Below, piece by piece: positions 7,102 to 14,153 of a stretch of DNA of 21,758 nucleotides. Positions within the stretch are counted from its first letter, which is position 1; the number at the start of each line of letters is the position of its first letter. Origin of the DNA: Comamonadaceae bacterium (lineage in GTDB: Bacteria > Pseudomonadota > Gammaproteobacteria > Burkholderiales > Burkholderiaceae_C); NCBI GenBank assembly GCA_947460065.1, contig CANHGF010000003.1, positions 1 through 21,758 of the forward strand, read 5' to 3'. The notes below the pieces were generated by a model. The model did no database searches and had not been told where the DNA came from. It saw only the letters and a list, made by a program, of their open reading frames with translations. Both the position numbers and the translations under genes were made by a program.

Positions 7102-7700
7102 AACTGGTCCTGGCTTCCCACAATGCCGGCAAACTGGCCGAGCTGCAGGCCATGTTCGCGCCTCTGGGGCTGGAATTGGTACGCCAATCCGATCTGGGCA
7201 TAGGCGAAGCCGAGGAGCCGTTTCGCACCTTTGTGGAAAACGCGCTGACCAAGGCCCGCCATGCCAGCCGCGCCAGTGGCTTGCCGGCGCTGGCCGATGA
7301 CGCCGGGCTGTGTGTCAACGCCTTTGGCGGCCTGCCTGGGGTCGATACCGCCTACTACGCCACCCAGTTTGGTTACGACAAGGGCGATGCCAACAACGTC
7401 AAGGCCTTGCTGGAGCAGATGGAGCACATCGACGACCGCCGCGCCGCTCTGGTCAGCACCCTGGTGGCGGTGCGCAGCCCGGATGATCCGGAGCCGCTGA
7501 TTGCGGTCGGCCGCGCTGCTGGCGAGATCACCCGCGCACCGCGCGGCAGCCATGGCTTTGGTTTTGACCCGGTGATGTACATCCCTGCCTTCGGCCAGAC
7601 CTTTGCCGAACTGCCGGTGGAGGTGAAGAACGCGAACAGTCACCGCGGTCAGGCCGCCCGCCAGATGGCGGCCTTGATGCGCGAGCGCTGGCTGGCTTAA
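7098..7700 (+). CDS. rdgB: dITP/XTP pyrophosphatase (RdgB/HAM1)
   Basis: This 200-residue house-cleaning nucleotidase hydrolyses non-canonical purine nucleotides (dITP, XTP, ITP) to monophosphate and pyrophosphate, keeping deaminated bases out of DNA and RNA. The family motifs are in order: [10 protein letters not shown] at 7-16, [13 protein letters not shown] at 45-57, the acidic metal/base site LADDAGLCV at 65-73, [12 protein letters not shown] at 77-88 and [14 protein letters not shown] near 150-163. Size equals E. coli RdgB (197). The start is the ATG overlapping the rph stop, and the gene ends one base before the GTG start of hemW, so it is the middle gene of the operon. Confidence 0.97.
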   Translation: MKLVLASHNAGKLAELQAMFAPLGLELVRQSDLGIGEAEEPFRTFVENALTKARHASRASGLPALADDAGLCVNAFGGLPGVDTAYYATQFGYDKGDANNVKALLEQMEHIDDRRAALVSTLVAVRSPDDPEPLIAVGRAAGEITRAPRGSHGFGFDPVMYIPAFGQTFAELPVEVKNANSHRGQAARQMAALMRERWLA

Positions 7701-7701
7701 G

Positions 7702-8898
7702 GTGCCTGTGCAAGATCTCGCCCATTACCTGCGGCCGGGCACCTTGCAGTTGCCGGCGCTGCCGCCGCTGTCGCTGTATGTGCATCTGCCCTGGTGCATC
7801 CGCAAGTGCCCCTATTGCGACTTCAATTCGCACGAGATCGCGGCCGATCAGGCGCCGCAGCAGGCTTATATTGATGCGCTCTTGGCTGACTTGGACCAGG
7901 CCCTGCCGCTGATCTGGGGGCGGCCGGTGCACAGCATCTTCATCGGCGGCGGCACGCCCAGCCTGTTTTCGCCGGCAGCCATCGATCAGCTTTTGAGCGG
8001 GCTGCGCGCTCGCCTGCGCCTGGCCGCCGACGCCGAAATCACCCTCGAGGCCAACCCCGGTACTTTCGAAAAGGACAGGTTTCGCGCCTTTGCCCAAGCC
8101 GGCGTCACCCGGCTGTCTTTGGGCGTACAAAGTTTTGACGATCAGGCCCTAAAGGCCCTGGGGCGGGTGCATGACCGCGCTCAGGCCCTGGCCGCTGCGG
8201 CCGAGGCGGCGCAGTGCTTCGAGACCTTCAACCTCGACCTGATGTATGCCTGGCCGGGGCAGGACATGGCCAGGCTCGATGCAGACATTGATCAGGCCCT
8301 GGCCTTGCAGCCGCCGCACCTGTCGATCTACCACCTGACAGTCGAGCCCAACACCTATTTCGCCAAATACCCGCCGGCCCTGCCCGAGGAGGATCTGGCC
8401 TACGAGATGCTCGACCGCATCAGCGAGCGCACCGCCTTGTCCGGTCTGCAGCGCTACGAGGTATCGGCCTATGCACGGCCAGGCCACCGCTGCTGGCACA
8501 ACCTCAACTACTGGCAGTTCGGTGACTACCTGGGCATAGGCGCGGGCGCGCATTCCAAGCTCAGCTTTGCCCACCGGGTGGTGCGTCAGGTGCGCTTGCG
8601 CGAGCCGCGTCTGTACATGGAGCGCGCAGCCTTGGGTCAGGCGGTAGCCCAGGAGCAGGAGGTCAGCCGCGGCGAACTGCCCTTTGAGTTCATGCTCAAC
8701 GCCCTGCGTCTGCCCGAGGGTTTTGCGCTGCAAAGCTTCAACGATCGCACTGGCTTGCCGCCTTCGGTACTGCAGGAGGCGCTGGCGCAGGGGCGTGCGC
8801 GCGGCTGGCTGGAGGCCGATTTGCAGCAGATCCGGCCCACCGCGCGCGGCTTTGATTTCCTCAACGACCTGCAAGCCCTGTTTTTGAACGAGCCCTAA
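7702..8898 (+). CDS. hemW: Radical SAM heme chaperone HemW
   Basis: This 398-residue radical SAM protein has the cluster motif C32-x3-C36-x2-C39 in HLPWCIRKCPYCDFNSH. The residue after the third cysteine pair is Asp-Phe; HemN-type coproporphyrinogen oxidases have a fourth cysteine there. This and the heme-binding HNxxYW motif (H265-W270) identify HemW, the heme chaperone often misnamed oxygen-independent coproporphyrinogen III oxidase. GGGTPS at 81-86 is the SAM-binding glycine motif, and the HemN C-terminal domain occupies about 300-380. The start appears to be GTG at 7702, one base after rdgB; a second GTG at 7708 is possible and no strong Shine-Dalgarno is visible, which fits coupled translation. 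Confidence 0.95.
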   Translation: MPVQDLAHYLRPGTLQLPALPPLSLYVHLPWCIRKCPYCDFNSHEIAADQAPQQAYIDALLADLDQALPLIWGRPVHSIFIGGGTPSLFSPAAIDQLLSGLRARLRLAADAEITLEANPGTFEKDRFRAFAQAGVTRLSLGVQSFDDQALKALGRVHDRAQALAAAAEAAQCFETFNLDLMYAWPGQDMARLDADIDQALALQPPHLSIYHLTVEPNTYFAKYPPALPEEDLAYEMLDRISERTALSGLQRYEVSAYARPGHRCWHNLNYWQFGDYLGIGAGAHSKLSFAHRVVRQVRLREPRLYMERAALGQAVAQEQEVSRGELPFEFMLNALRLPEGFALQSFNDRTGLPPSVLQEALAQGRARGWLEADLQQIRPTARGFDFLNDLQALFLNEP

Positions 8899-8902
8899 GC
8901 CC

Positions 8903-9127
8903 ATGACGTCTGACGCCTGGATCATCCTGGTCATCTCCGGCCTGCTGAGTTTTTTCGTTGGCGCCTGGCTGCGGCGCGTCATGAACCGCCGTCGCTTCCA
9001 GCGCAGCCAGGAGGCCCTCGCGCAAATGCGCTCGGCAGCTGCCGAGCGCGAGCGGCAGGCGCCGGCCTCGCACAACAAAGCCAAGCGGCGCCGCCAGCAG
9101 CGCTCTCGGCAGGCGGACGGCTCGTAA
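8903..9127 (+). CDS. Small single-pass membrane protein, unknown function
   Basis: This 74-residue protein has one clear hydrophobic segment near residues 6-23 (WIILVISGLLSFFVGAWL). A strongly basic, Arg/Gln/Ala-rich tail follows, probably cytoplasmic by the positive-inside rule and partly helical (RRFQRSQEALAQMRSAAAER). I do not recognise a family. It starts four bases after the hemW stop without an obvious Shine-Dalgarno, so it is probably the last, translationally coupled gene of the rph-rdgB-hemW operon. The hydrophobic/basic layout supports a real gene over chance. A role connected with heme handling would be only a guess from position. Confidence 0.65.
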   Translation: MTSDAWIILVISGLLSFFVGAWLRRVMNRRRFQRSQEALAQMRSAAAERERQAPASHNKAKRRRQQRSRQADGS

Positions 9128-9192
9128 AGTTAGCCTGCGCTTACTTTCTGGCGGCTTCCCGCTTTTTTGAGCAGTAAGTCTGGTTCGACGTG

Positions 9193-9234
9193 GAACGGAT
9201 CTTGCTTCGAGAGGGATCTGTCGAATTTCCGTTC
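9193..9234 (+). repeat. Nested inverted repeats upstream of the LysM-glucosaminidase gene
   Basis: GAACGGA (9193-9199) pairs with TCCGTTC (9228-9234). Inside it, TTCGA (9206-9210) pairs with TCGAA (9221-9225). GGATCT also occurs twice as a direct repeat (9197-9202 and 9214-9219). The element lies about 45-85 bases before the start codon and could be a structured leader or a regulator site. It shows no T-run and so is not an intrinsic terminator for the upstream operon. Confidence 0.35.
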
Positions 9235-9242
9235 ACCCCAGC

Positions 9243-9258
9243 GGCGCCCCATGGCGCC
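9243..9258 (+). repeat. Short GC hairpin near the ribosome-binding site
   Basis: GGCGCC at 9243-9248 and 9253-9258 enclose a CCAT loop, forming a compact hairpin that ends two bases before GAGGTGG, the probable Shine-Dalgarno of the gene at 9280. It could affect initiation. Such GC hairpins are also common by chance in this genome. Confidence 0.25.
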
Positions 9259-9279
9259 TGAGGTGGCCCTGTTTTTGCC

Positions 9280-10452
9280 ATGCCAGTCTCGCCCGCCCTA
9301 TTGCCATCAGCCCAACCGACCGAGCCCTTGAGGCGGCCGGTGGGTGCGGCAGCGCGCGCGGACCGCGCGCAGTCGGCCGGATTTGCCCAGACCCTGGCCC
9401 AAGTGCAGTCAGCGCAGCCCGGTAGCAGCGCCCTCAGTGAGGCCGAGGTCCGGCCGGGCGATACCTTGTCAGGCATCGTCGCGCGTCATTTGCAACTCAC
9501 CCAGCCCGGGCGCAGCGCCAGTCCGGCGCAGCTCTATCAAATGGCGGTCGGCGTGGCCCGTGACAATGGCATCGCCGATCCAAACCTGATCCTGCCTGGA
9601 CAGGTGATCGATGTGTCGTCGCTGGACGCGGCGCCAGGAACTGCACGCCAAGCTGCCGTACAGCCTTACGGGCGTGCACACAGCGCAAGCCAGACCAGCG
9701 CCCCGATGGCTGCACCTGTTGCTCAAGCGCTCGTCAAGCCGCAGGTGGTCGGCGTACTGCCCGCCAGTGCTGCGGGCAGCGCCAGCGCGTTTTTGGTCCG
9801 CCATGCCCAAGCGGCTCAGCGGGTGCAGGCAGCCAGCGGCATTCCTGCCACCTATATGTTGTCGCAAGCGGCCCTTGAAACCGGCTGGGGGCGGCAGGAG
9901 ATCCGCGCGCCTGATGGGCGCAACTCCTTCAATCTGTTTGGTATCCGCGCTGGCAGTAACTGGCAGGGCCCAACGGTACAGGTCTGGACCACCGAACACA
10001 TCAACGGATCGACCCAGCGCATGGTCGGCGAGTTCCGCGCCTATTCCAGTTACGAAGAGTCTTTTGCCGACTATGCCCGGCTGATCAGCCAGCAGCCTCG
10101 CTATGCGCAGGTCATGCAAAACCTGGGCGATCCGAACGCTTTTGCTTCGGCCATGCAACGCTCCGGTTATGCCACCGGTCCGCGCTATGCCAGCGCTCTG
10201 GCATCGGTGATCGAGACCACCCATCGGCTGCAGGGTTCAGTCCCCCAGGTGCAGGCGGCGCTGCGACCGGCCAACCAGACGGCGACGGTGCTTGCGCAAG
10301 CGGCAGAACCTTCCATGCCGCCTGCGGCTCAGGTGCTGCAGTTGCGCTTTAACCCGATCAGCCCGATGGCGGCCAGCGCAGAGGCGAGCAATGTGGCGCG
10401 CGTGGCCCGCCAGCGCGCCTACGCGTCGCTCGATCTACCGCTGATGCCATGA
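9280..10452 (+). CDS. LysM domain plus FlgJ-type glucosaminidase (GH73)
   Basis: This 390-residue protein is predicted to bind and cut peptidoglycan between N-acetylglucosamine and its neighbour. Residues 57-112 form a LysM domain (VRPGDTLSGIVARHL to NLILPGQVIDV) with an Ala/Ser-rich spacer to about 165. Residues 172-312 are a glucosaminidase domain like the C-terminal half of FlgJ: the probable catalytic E200 lies in AALETGWG, followed by SFNLFGIRAGSNWQG and FRAYSSYEESFADYARLI. The N-terminal rod-binding domain of FlgJ is absent, and a LysM replaces it. No Sec signal peptide is visible, and the ATG at 9280 is the first start after a stop at 9259, so the export route is unclear. GAGGTGG precedes the ATG by 13 bases. 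The 3' end overlaps the convergent permease by 34 bases. Confidence 0.88.
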   Translation: MPVSPALLPSAQPTEPLRRPVGAAARADRAQSAGFAQTLAQVQSAQPGSSALSEAEVRPGDTLSGIVARHLQLTQPGRSASPAQLYQMAVGVARDNGIADPNLILPGQVIDVSSLDAAPGTARQAAVQPYGRAHSASQTSAPMAAPVAQALVKPQVVGVLPASAAGSASAFLVRHAQAAQRVQAASGIPATYMLSQAALETGWGRQEIRAPDGRNSFNLFGIRAGSNWQGPTVQVWTTEHINGSTQRMVGEFRAYSSYEESFADYARLISQQPRYAQVMQNLGDPNAFASAMQRSGYATGPRYASALASVIETTHRLQGSVPQVQAALRPANQTATVLAQAAEPSMPPAAQVLQLRFNPISPMAASAEASNVARVARQRAYASLDLPLMP

Positions 10453-11783
10453 GGCGCAGCGTCGCCAGGCCTCTGGCGCAGCGCGTCCCAGCCCAGCGGG
10501 ATCAGGCCCAGGCACAGCACGGCCACGCCGACCAGCGCGCCCAGGCCGGTATAGACCAGGCTGGACCACAGCATCCAGCCCGTCACCGCGATAAATCCCA
10601 GGGGCAGCCACGGGTAGAGCGGCACCTTGAAGGGGCGGTGCAGGCCCGGGTGCCGGCGCCGCAGCACGATCAAGGCCACCCCGACCAACAAAATGAAAGC
10701 CCAAAACACCGGCGCGGTGAATTCGACCACCGTTTCAAAGCCCTGACGGGTGACCGTGGCCAGCCCTACCACCGCCAGCGCTACAGCCGCTTGCACCATC
10801 AGGCTGTTGCGCGGGTGGCCTGAGTGGTGCCAGCGGCCCAGCCAGGCGAAGCTGCGAAAGTCCTGCCCCATGGCAAAGGCGCTGCGCGCACCGAAGATCA
10901 TGGTGGCGTTGAGTGAATTGAGGCAGGACAGGATCACGATCACGCTAAAGACCATGGCCGAGCCCTTGCCAAAAGCCAGGGTGAATACGTCGGAGGCCAC
11001 CGCGTTCGATTGCGCCATGCCTGGTAAGCCCAGCGCGTGCAAATAGGCCAGATTGGCCAGCAGGTAGAGCAGCGTCACGCCGCCCAGGCCCCACACCAGG
11101 GCCCGGCTGATGCCCCTGCGCTTGTCGCGCATTTCGGCTGACAGGTAAGACACCTCGTTCCAGCCGCCGAAGGTCAGCAGCACAAACACCATGGCCAGCC
11201 CATATTCGGTAGGGCGGCTTTGGCGTGCGAGCAGTTCTCCCATGGAATTGATGCCATTGACCGAAAAGCCCGCGTAGACGATGGCGACGATGCCCAGGAC
11301 CTCCAGCACCGTCATCGCGTTGTGCACCCTTGTGCTCTCGCGTATGCCCAGCAGGTTCAGGGCGCTGACCGCGGTGATGGCAATCAGGGCCCAAAGATAG
11401 CTGGAGTAGGGGCCCAGTGACAAGATGGTCGACATATAGTCGCCCAGGGTGATGGCCAGGATGGCGATGGAGCCGGTGATGATCACCGTGCTGCGCGCCC
11501 AGGCATAGAAGAACGCCAGGTGTTTGCCAAATGCGCGCGAGAGGAAGTGGTATTCGCCGCCGGCATGCGGATGGCTGCTGGACAGTTCGGCATAGCACAG
11601 CGCACCGCCGATGGAGATCAGGCCCCCGAGGATCCAGACGATCAGGAAATCGGACACGCTGCCGACATGGCCGGCCACGACCGAAGGGGCTTTGAAAATA
11701 CCTGCACCAATGACTGTGCCCAAAATCAGGCAGACGGCGTCAACGGTGGAGAGGGTGGGCCGTGGCCCATCACTAGAATGCAT
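10419..11783 (-). CDS. APC-superfamily amino-acid permease
   Basis: This 454-residue inner-membrane transporter has about twelve hydrophobic segments. Segment 1 carries the unwound-helix signature GTVIGAGIF at 22-30, characteristic of the amino acid-polyamine-organocation superfamily, where it contacts substrate amine and carboxyl groups. Other landmarks are the early AGGEYHFLSRAFG segment and the mid-protein FGGWNEVSYLSAEM. Substrate cannot be told. The frame is open upstream to a TTG at 11813, but the ATG at 11783 is chosen because CAGGA lies four bases before it and because the TTG start would overlap the divergent hydrolase gene. The 3' end overlaps the convergent LysM gene. Promoters of both divergent genes must lie inside each other's sequence. 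Confidence 0.9.
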   Translation of the reverse strand: MHSSDGPRPTLSTVDAVCLILGTVIGAGIFKAPSVVAGHVGSVSDFLIVWILGGLISIGGALCYAELSSSHPHAGGEYHFLSRAFGKHLAFFYAWARSTVIITGSIAILAITLGDYMSTILSLGPYSSYLWALIAITAVSALNLLGIRESTRVHNAMTVLEVLGIVAIVYAGFSVNGINSMGELLARQSRPTEYGLAMVFVLLTFGGWNEVSYLSAEMRDKRRGISRALVWGLGGVTLLYLLANLAYLHALGLPGMAQSNAVASDVFTLAFGKGSAMVFSVIVILSCLNSLNATMIFGARSAFAMGQDFRSFAWLGRWHHSGHPRNSLMVQAAVALAVVGLATVTRQGFETVVEFTAPVFWAFILLVGVALIVLRRRHPGLHRPFKVPLYPWLPLGFIAVTGWMLWSSLVYTGLGALVGVAVLCLGLIPLGWDALRQRPGDAAPHGISGRSSDA

Positions 11784-11787
11784 GAAA

Positions 11788-11792
11788 TCCTG
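11788..11792 (-). promoter_or_regulatory. Ribosome-binding site deciding the permease start
   Basis: The minus strand reads CAGGA four bases before the ATG at 11783. The competing in-frame TTG at 11813 has no such site and would overlap the divergent hydrolase start at 11804, so this site favours the shorter permease. Confidence 0.6.
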
Positions 11793-11803
11793 TTCGGTGG
11801 GCG

Positions 11804-12655
11804 ATGATCGCAATTCTTGTATTTCTTGTGATGACTCTGGCGCCCCCCTGTTTGGCGAGCACGCTCGAAACCGAGCACTCTTTCAAGACATCCGATCGCG
11901 CGACTTTGCATTATAAAAATGTAGGTCAAGGCGAGCGTACCCTGGTCTTTATTCCTGGCTGGCTGATGCCGGCCGAAGTCTTCAAGTACCAGTGGCACGA
12001 TCTGGCCGAGGACCACCGGGTGGTCGTGCTGGACCCCCGTGGCCAGGGGCGGTCTCAGGTTCAGGTCAAGGACCTGTCTGCGGCCCGCCGTGCGCGCGAC
12101 ATTCATGAACTGGTGCAACACCTCAAGCTCTCCAACTATGTGCTCATAGGCTGGTCTCTGGGCGTCATGGAGATGCTCGAAACCTTGACCCGCCACCCCA
12201 TGCCCGGCCTGCAGGGTCTGGTGCTGATCGACAACTCGATAGGTATGGGGCCGGCGCCGGTAGCCTCCGGTGCTGCGCGACGACAGCGCCCGATGGGGCG
12301 CGAGCCCTTTGACCGATACGTAAAGGAGTTCTCGCGGGCAATCTTCAAGCGGCCCCCTGAGGATGATTTATTGCAAGCGGTCGAGCGGTCGGCCAGACAG
12401 CTGCCACCGGCGGTGGCCTGGCGCCTGCTCGACAAGCCGCATGCCCGCGACTACTACCGGCAGGCGGTATTGGCCAGCACCGTGCCGCTTTGGTATGCGA
12501 TCACGCCCCGGTATTCGGCCCAGGCTGAGGAATTGCTCCAAATGCGTGTAGGTGCATCGGTGACGGTCTTCGACGATGCGGGCCACGCCTTGTTTGTCGA
12601 TAGTGCGCCGGCCTTCAATGCCGGCTTGCGTCAGTTTTTGAGCCGCCTGCCTTAG
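11804..12655 (+). CDS. Exported alpha/beta hydrolase
   Basis: This 283-residue protein has a short hydrophobic N-terminus (residues 2-18, MIAILVFLVMTLAPPCLA) that looks like a Sec signal with cleavage near residue 18; it lacks the usual positive N-terminal charge. The fold signature is present: FIPGWLMP (oxyanion region) near 49-56, VVVLDPRGQGRS at 73-84, the nucleophile S118 in GWSLG and H261 in DDAGHALF. The usual strand-7 acid motif is not evident: VPLWYAITPRYSAQ stands where PvLvvxGxxD is expected, so the acid may be D143 (LIDNS). An esterase or lipase role is likely; the substrate is unknown. GGTGGGCG precedes the ATG. It is divergent from the permease and convergent with the O-acylation operon, 19 bases from its last stop. 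Confidence 0.85.
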   Translation: MIAILVFLVMTLAPPCLASTLETEHSFKTSDRATLHYKNVGQGERTLVFIPGWLMPAEVFKYQWHDLAEDHRVVVLDPRGQGRSQVQVKDLSAARRARDIHELVQHLKLSNYVLIGWSLGVMEMLETLTRHPMPGLQGLVLIDNSIGMGPAPVASGAARRQRPMGREPFDRYVKEFSRAIFKRPPEDDLLQAVERSARQLPPAVAWRLLDKPHARDYYRQAVLASTVPLWYAITPRYSAQAEELLQMRVGASVTVFDDAGHALFVDSAPAFNAGLRQFLSRLP

Positions 12656-12676
12656 CGGGCCCCGGGGCTGCGGCTC
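12640..12676. terminator. Hairpin at the convergent gene junction, possible bidirectional terminator
   Basis: GAGCCGC (12640-12646) is complementary to GCGGCTC (12670-12676), with a GC-rich 23-base loop between. The structure spans the 3' ends of the hydrolase and of the SGNH operon. It lacks a T-run on either strand, so it may only be an mRNA-end stabiliser or chance. Confidence 0.3.
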
Positions 12677-14153
12677 ACAGTCCCAGCCATTTGGCATAGA
12701 CCTTGGCCATTTCCTGGTAGCCCAGCGGTGTGAGGTGGATCAGATCGCGCGCCATCCAGGGCGGTTGCTTCTTCATCAAATCATAGGCGCCGCCGGCCTT
12801 GCGCATCTCCAGCGAGAAGTCCCAGGTCATACACTGGTGGCGCTGGCCGACCTCGCGCTGTATGCGGGCCGCTTCCATATGCCTTTGCGGGAAGGTCTTG
12901 AGGTCGTAGCGGGTCTGCACCACCTTGCGCGTGCGCCCGTTGCGGTCGCGGACCACGCTGCGAACCTTGTTGGTGGTGACCCGATCGCCGGGGGTGATCA
13001 GGACGCACAGGGCCTGCGGCATGACCTGACGCATTGCCTCCACCGTGGTTTCGAAGCGGCGCCGGTAGTCCTGTGGATCCCAGTGCGCGCCGGTCACATC
13101 GTTGGTGCCGTAGGCCAGCATCACCAACTCGTAAGGTCTTTGGGCTGTGGCCTGCTGCATCAACTCGGACTGGACCGTGGTCCAGAAGGCGCCCGAGGCA
13201 CCGGCGATGCCGAAATTGTCGAGGACCACGCCCTGGTCGGCCTCGGCGTAGACGCCCAAAAGGCCCACCGGCTCGCGCCCCTGTGCCACCAGCTTGACAC
13301 GGCTGAGCGCGGCCAAGCCCTTGATCTGTACCGAGCCGAGCGCCAGCGGGCCCTTGGTATCGATTTGCCCCACGGGAACGTCGTCGACCACCAGCGTCAG
13401 CATGCCGCCCTCTGCTTGACGCAGGAAGTGCAGGGTGATGGTGCGCACCGCAGCTGCACTGGCATTGCCCGGATCGATTTCTATGAAGGCGCCGGCTTCA
13501 CGGCTGTTGACCATGAACAGGCCCAGTCCGGCACTGAGCGCAGCCGCGCCCAGGGCGCGGGGCGCCAACTCATGCTGCCAGCGGCCCTGCCGGCACATCG
13601 CATTGACCGGCAAACGGATGCCGGGCAGACCGTATAGCAGGTTGACATGGCCAGGCCCGCCCGCGCCGTAGCGGCCTTGCCACTGGCGCCGCAACTCACC
13701 GACAAAGTATTCGGCCGCCATGTGGCTTCCGCCCCAGACACCGATGCGCGCCACCCGGCTGCCGGCCACATCGCGGATGCGCTGGTGCATGACCTTGAGC
13801 CACTCTTCGTGCGGCAGGGCCTTGCGCAGGTCCTCCAGCGTCGGCGCGGGCAGGGCCTCTTTGCGCAATTCCTGCTCCTGCTGCTGGGTCAGCGGCAATT
13901 CCTCTTCGTCCGAGCCAGCCGGTGGTGCACCCCCCTCGACGGGGCGCGGCGGTGTTTGTATGGTGCGCGTGGGCGTGGCGCAGCGCAGGGGCTGCATGTG
14001 GGCACCGCCGGGCACGGTCGCTGCGAAGTGCAAAGGCGGCAGTTCGGCGCTGGTGGCGGGCGCTGCAGGGGCAGCTGAGCCGCCCTCGGCGCAGGCCAGT
14101 GGGGCCGCGCAGGCCAGCGTCAGCCAAAGCAGCGCGCCTCTGGCCGACCTCAT
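12675..14153 (-). CDS. Exported SGNH-family protein with inserted domain (second of pair)
   Basis: This 492-residue protein has a probable Sec signal ending near residue 22 (PLACA then EGG). An Ala/Pro/Glu-rich linker runs to about 105, followed by an SGNH domain. Block I is GVWGGSHMA with nucleophile S143; the usual GDS is replaced by GGS and followed by His. Block II is near 313-320 (NFGIAGAS), block III is YGTND (N351), and the Asp-His pair is D470-x2-H473 in RDLIHLTPLGY. About 165 residues between blocks I and II, probably beta-rich, form an insertion, recalling Ape1 peptidoglycan O-acetylesterase with its inserted carbohydrate-binding domain. It shares GGPG (residues 165-168) and overall layout with the upstream SGNH gene, which it overlaps by four bases. 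Acetyltransferase or esterase activity on an envelope glycan is inferred. Confidence 0.8.
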   Translation of the reverse strand: MRSARGALLWLTLACAAPLACAEGGSAAPAAPATSAELPPLHFAATVPGGAHMQPLRCATPTRTIQTPPRPVEGGAPPAGSDEEELPLTQQQEQELRKEALPAPTLEDLRKALPHEEWLKVMHQRIRDVAGSRVARIGVWGGSHMAAEYFVGELRRQWQGRYGAGGPGHVNLLYGLPGIRLPVNAMCRQGRWQHELAPRALGAAALSAGLGLFMVNSREAGAFIEIDPGNASAAAVRTITLHFLRQAEGGMLTLVVDDVPVGQIDTKGPLALGSVQIKGLAALSRVKLVAQGREPVGLLGVYAEADQGVVLDNFGIAGASGAFWTTVQSELMQQATAQRPYELVMLAYGTNDVTGAHWDPQDYRRRFETTVEAMRQVMPQALCVLITPGDRVTTNKVRSVVRDRNGRTRKVVQTRYDLKTFPQRHMEAARIQREVGQRHQCMTWDFSLEMRKAGGAYDLMKKQPPWMARDLIHLTPLGYQEMAKVYAKWLGL

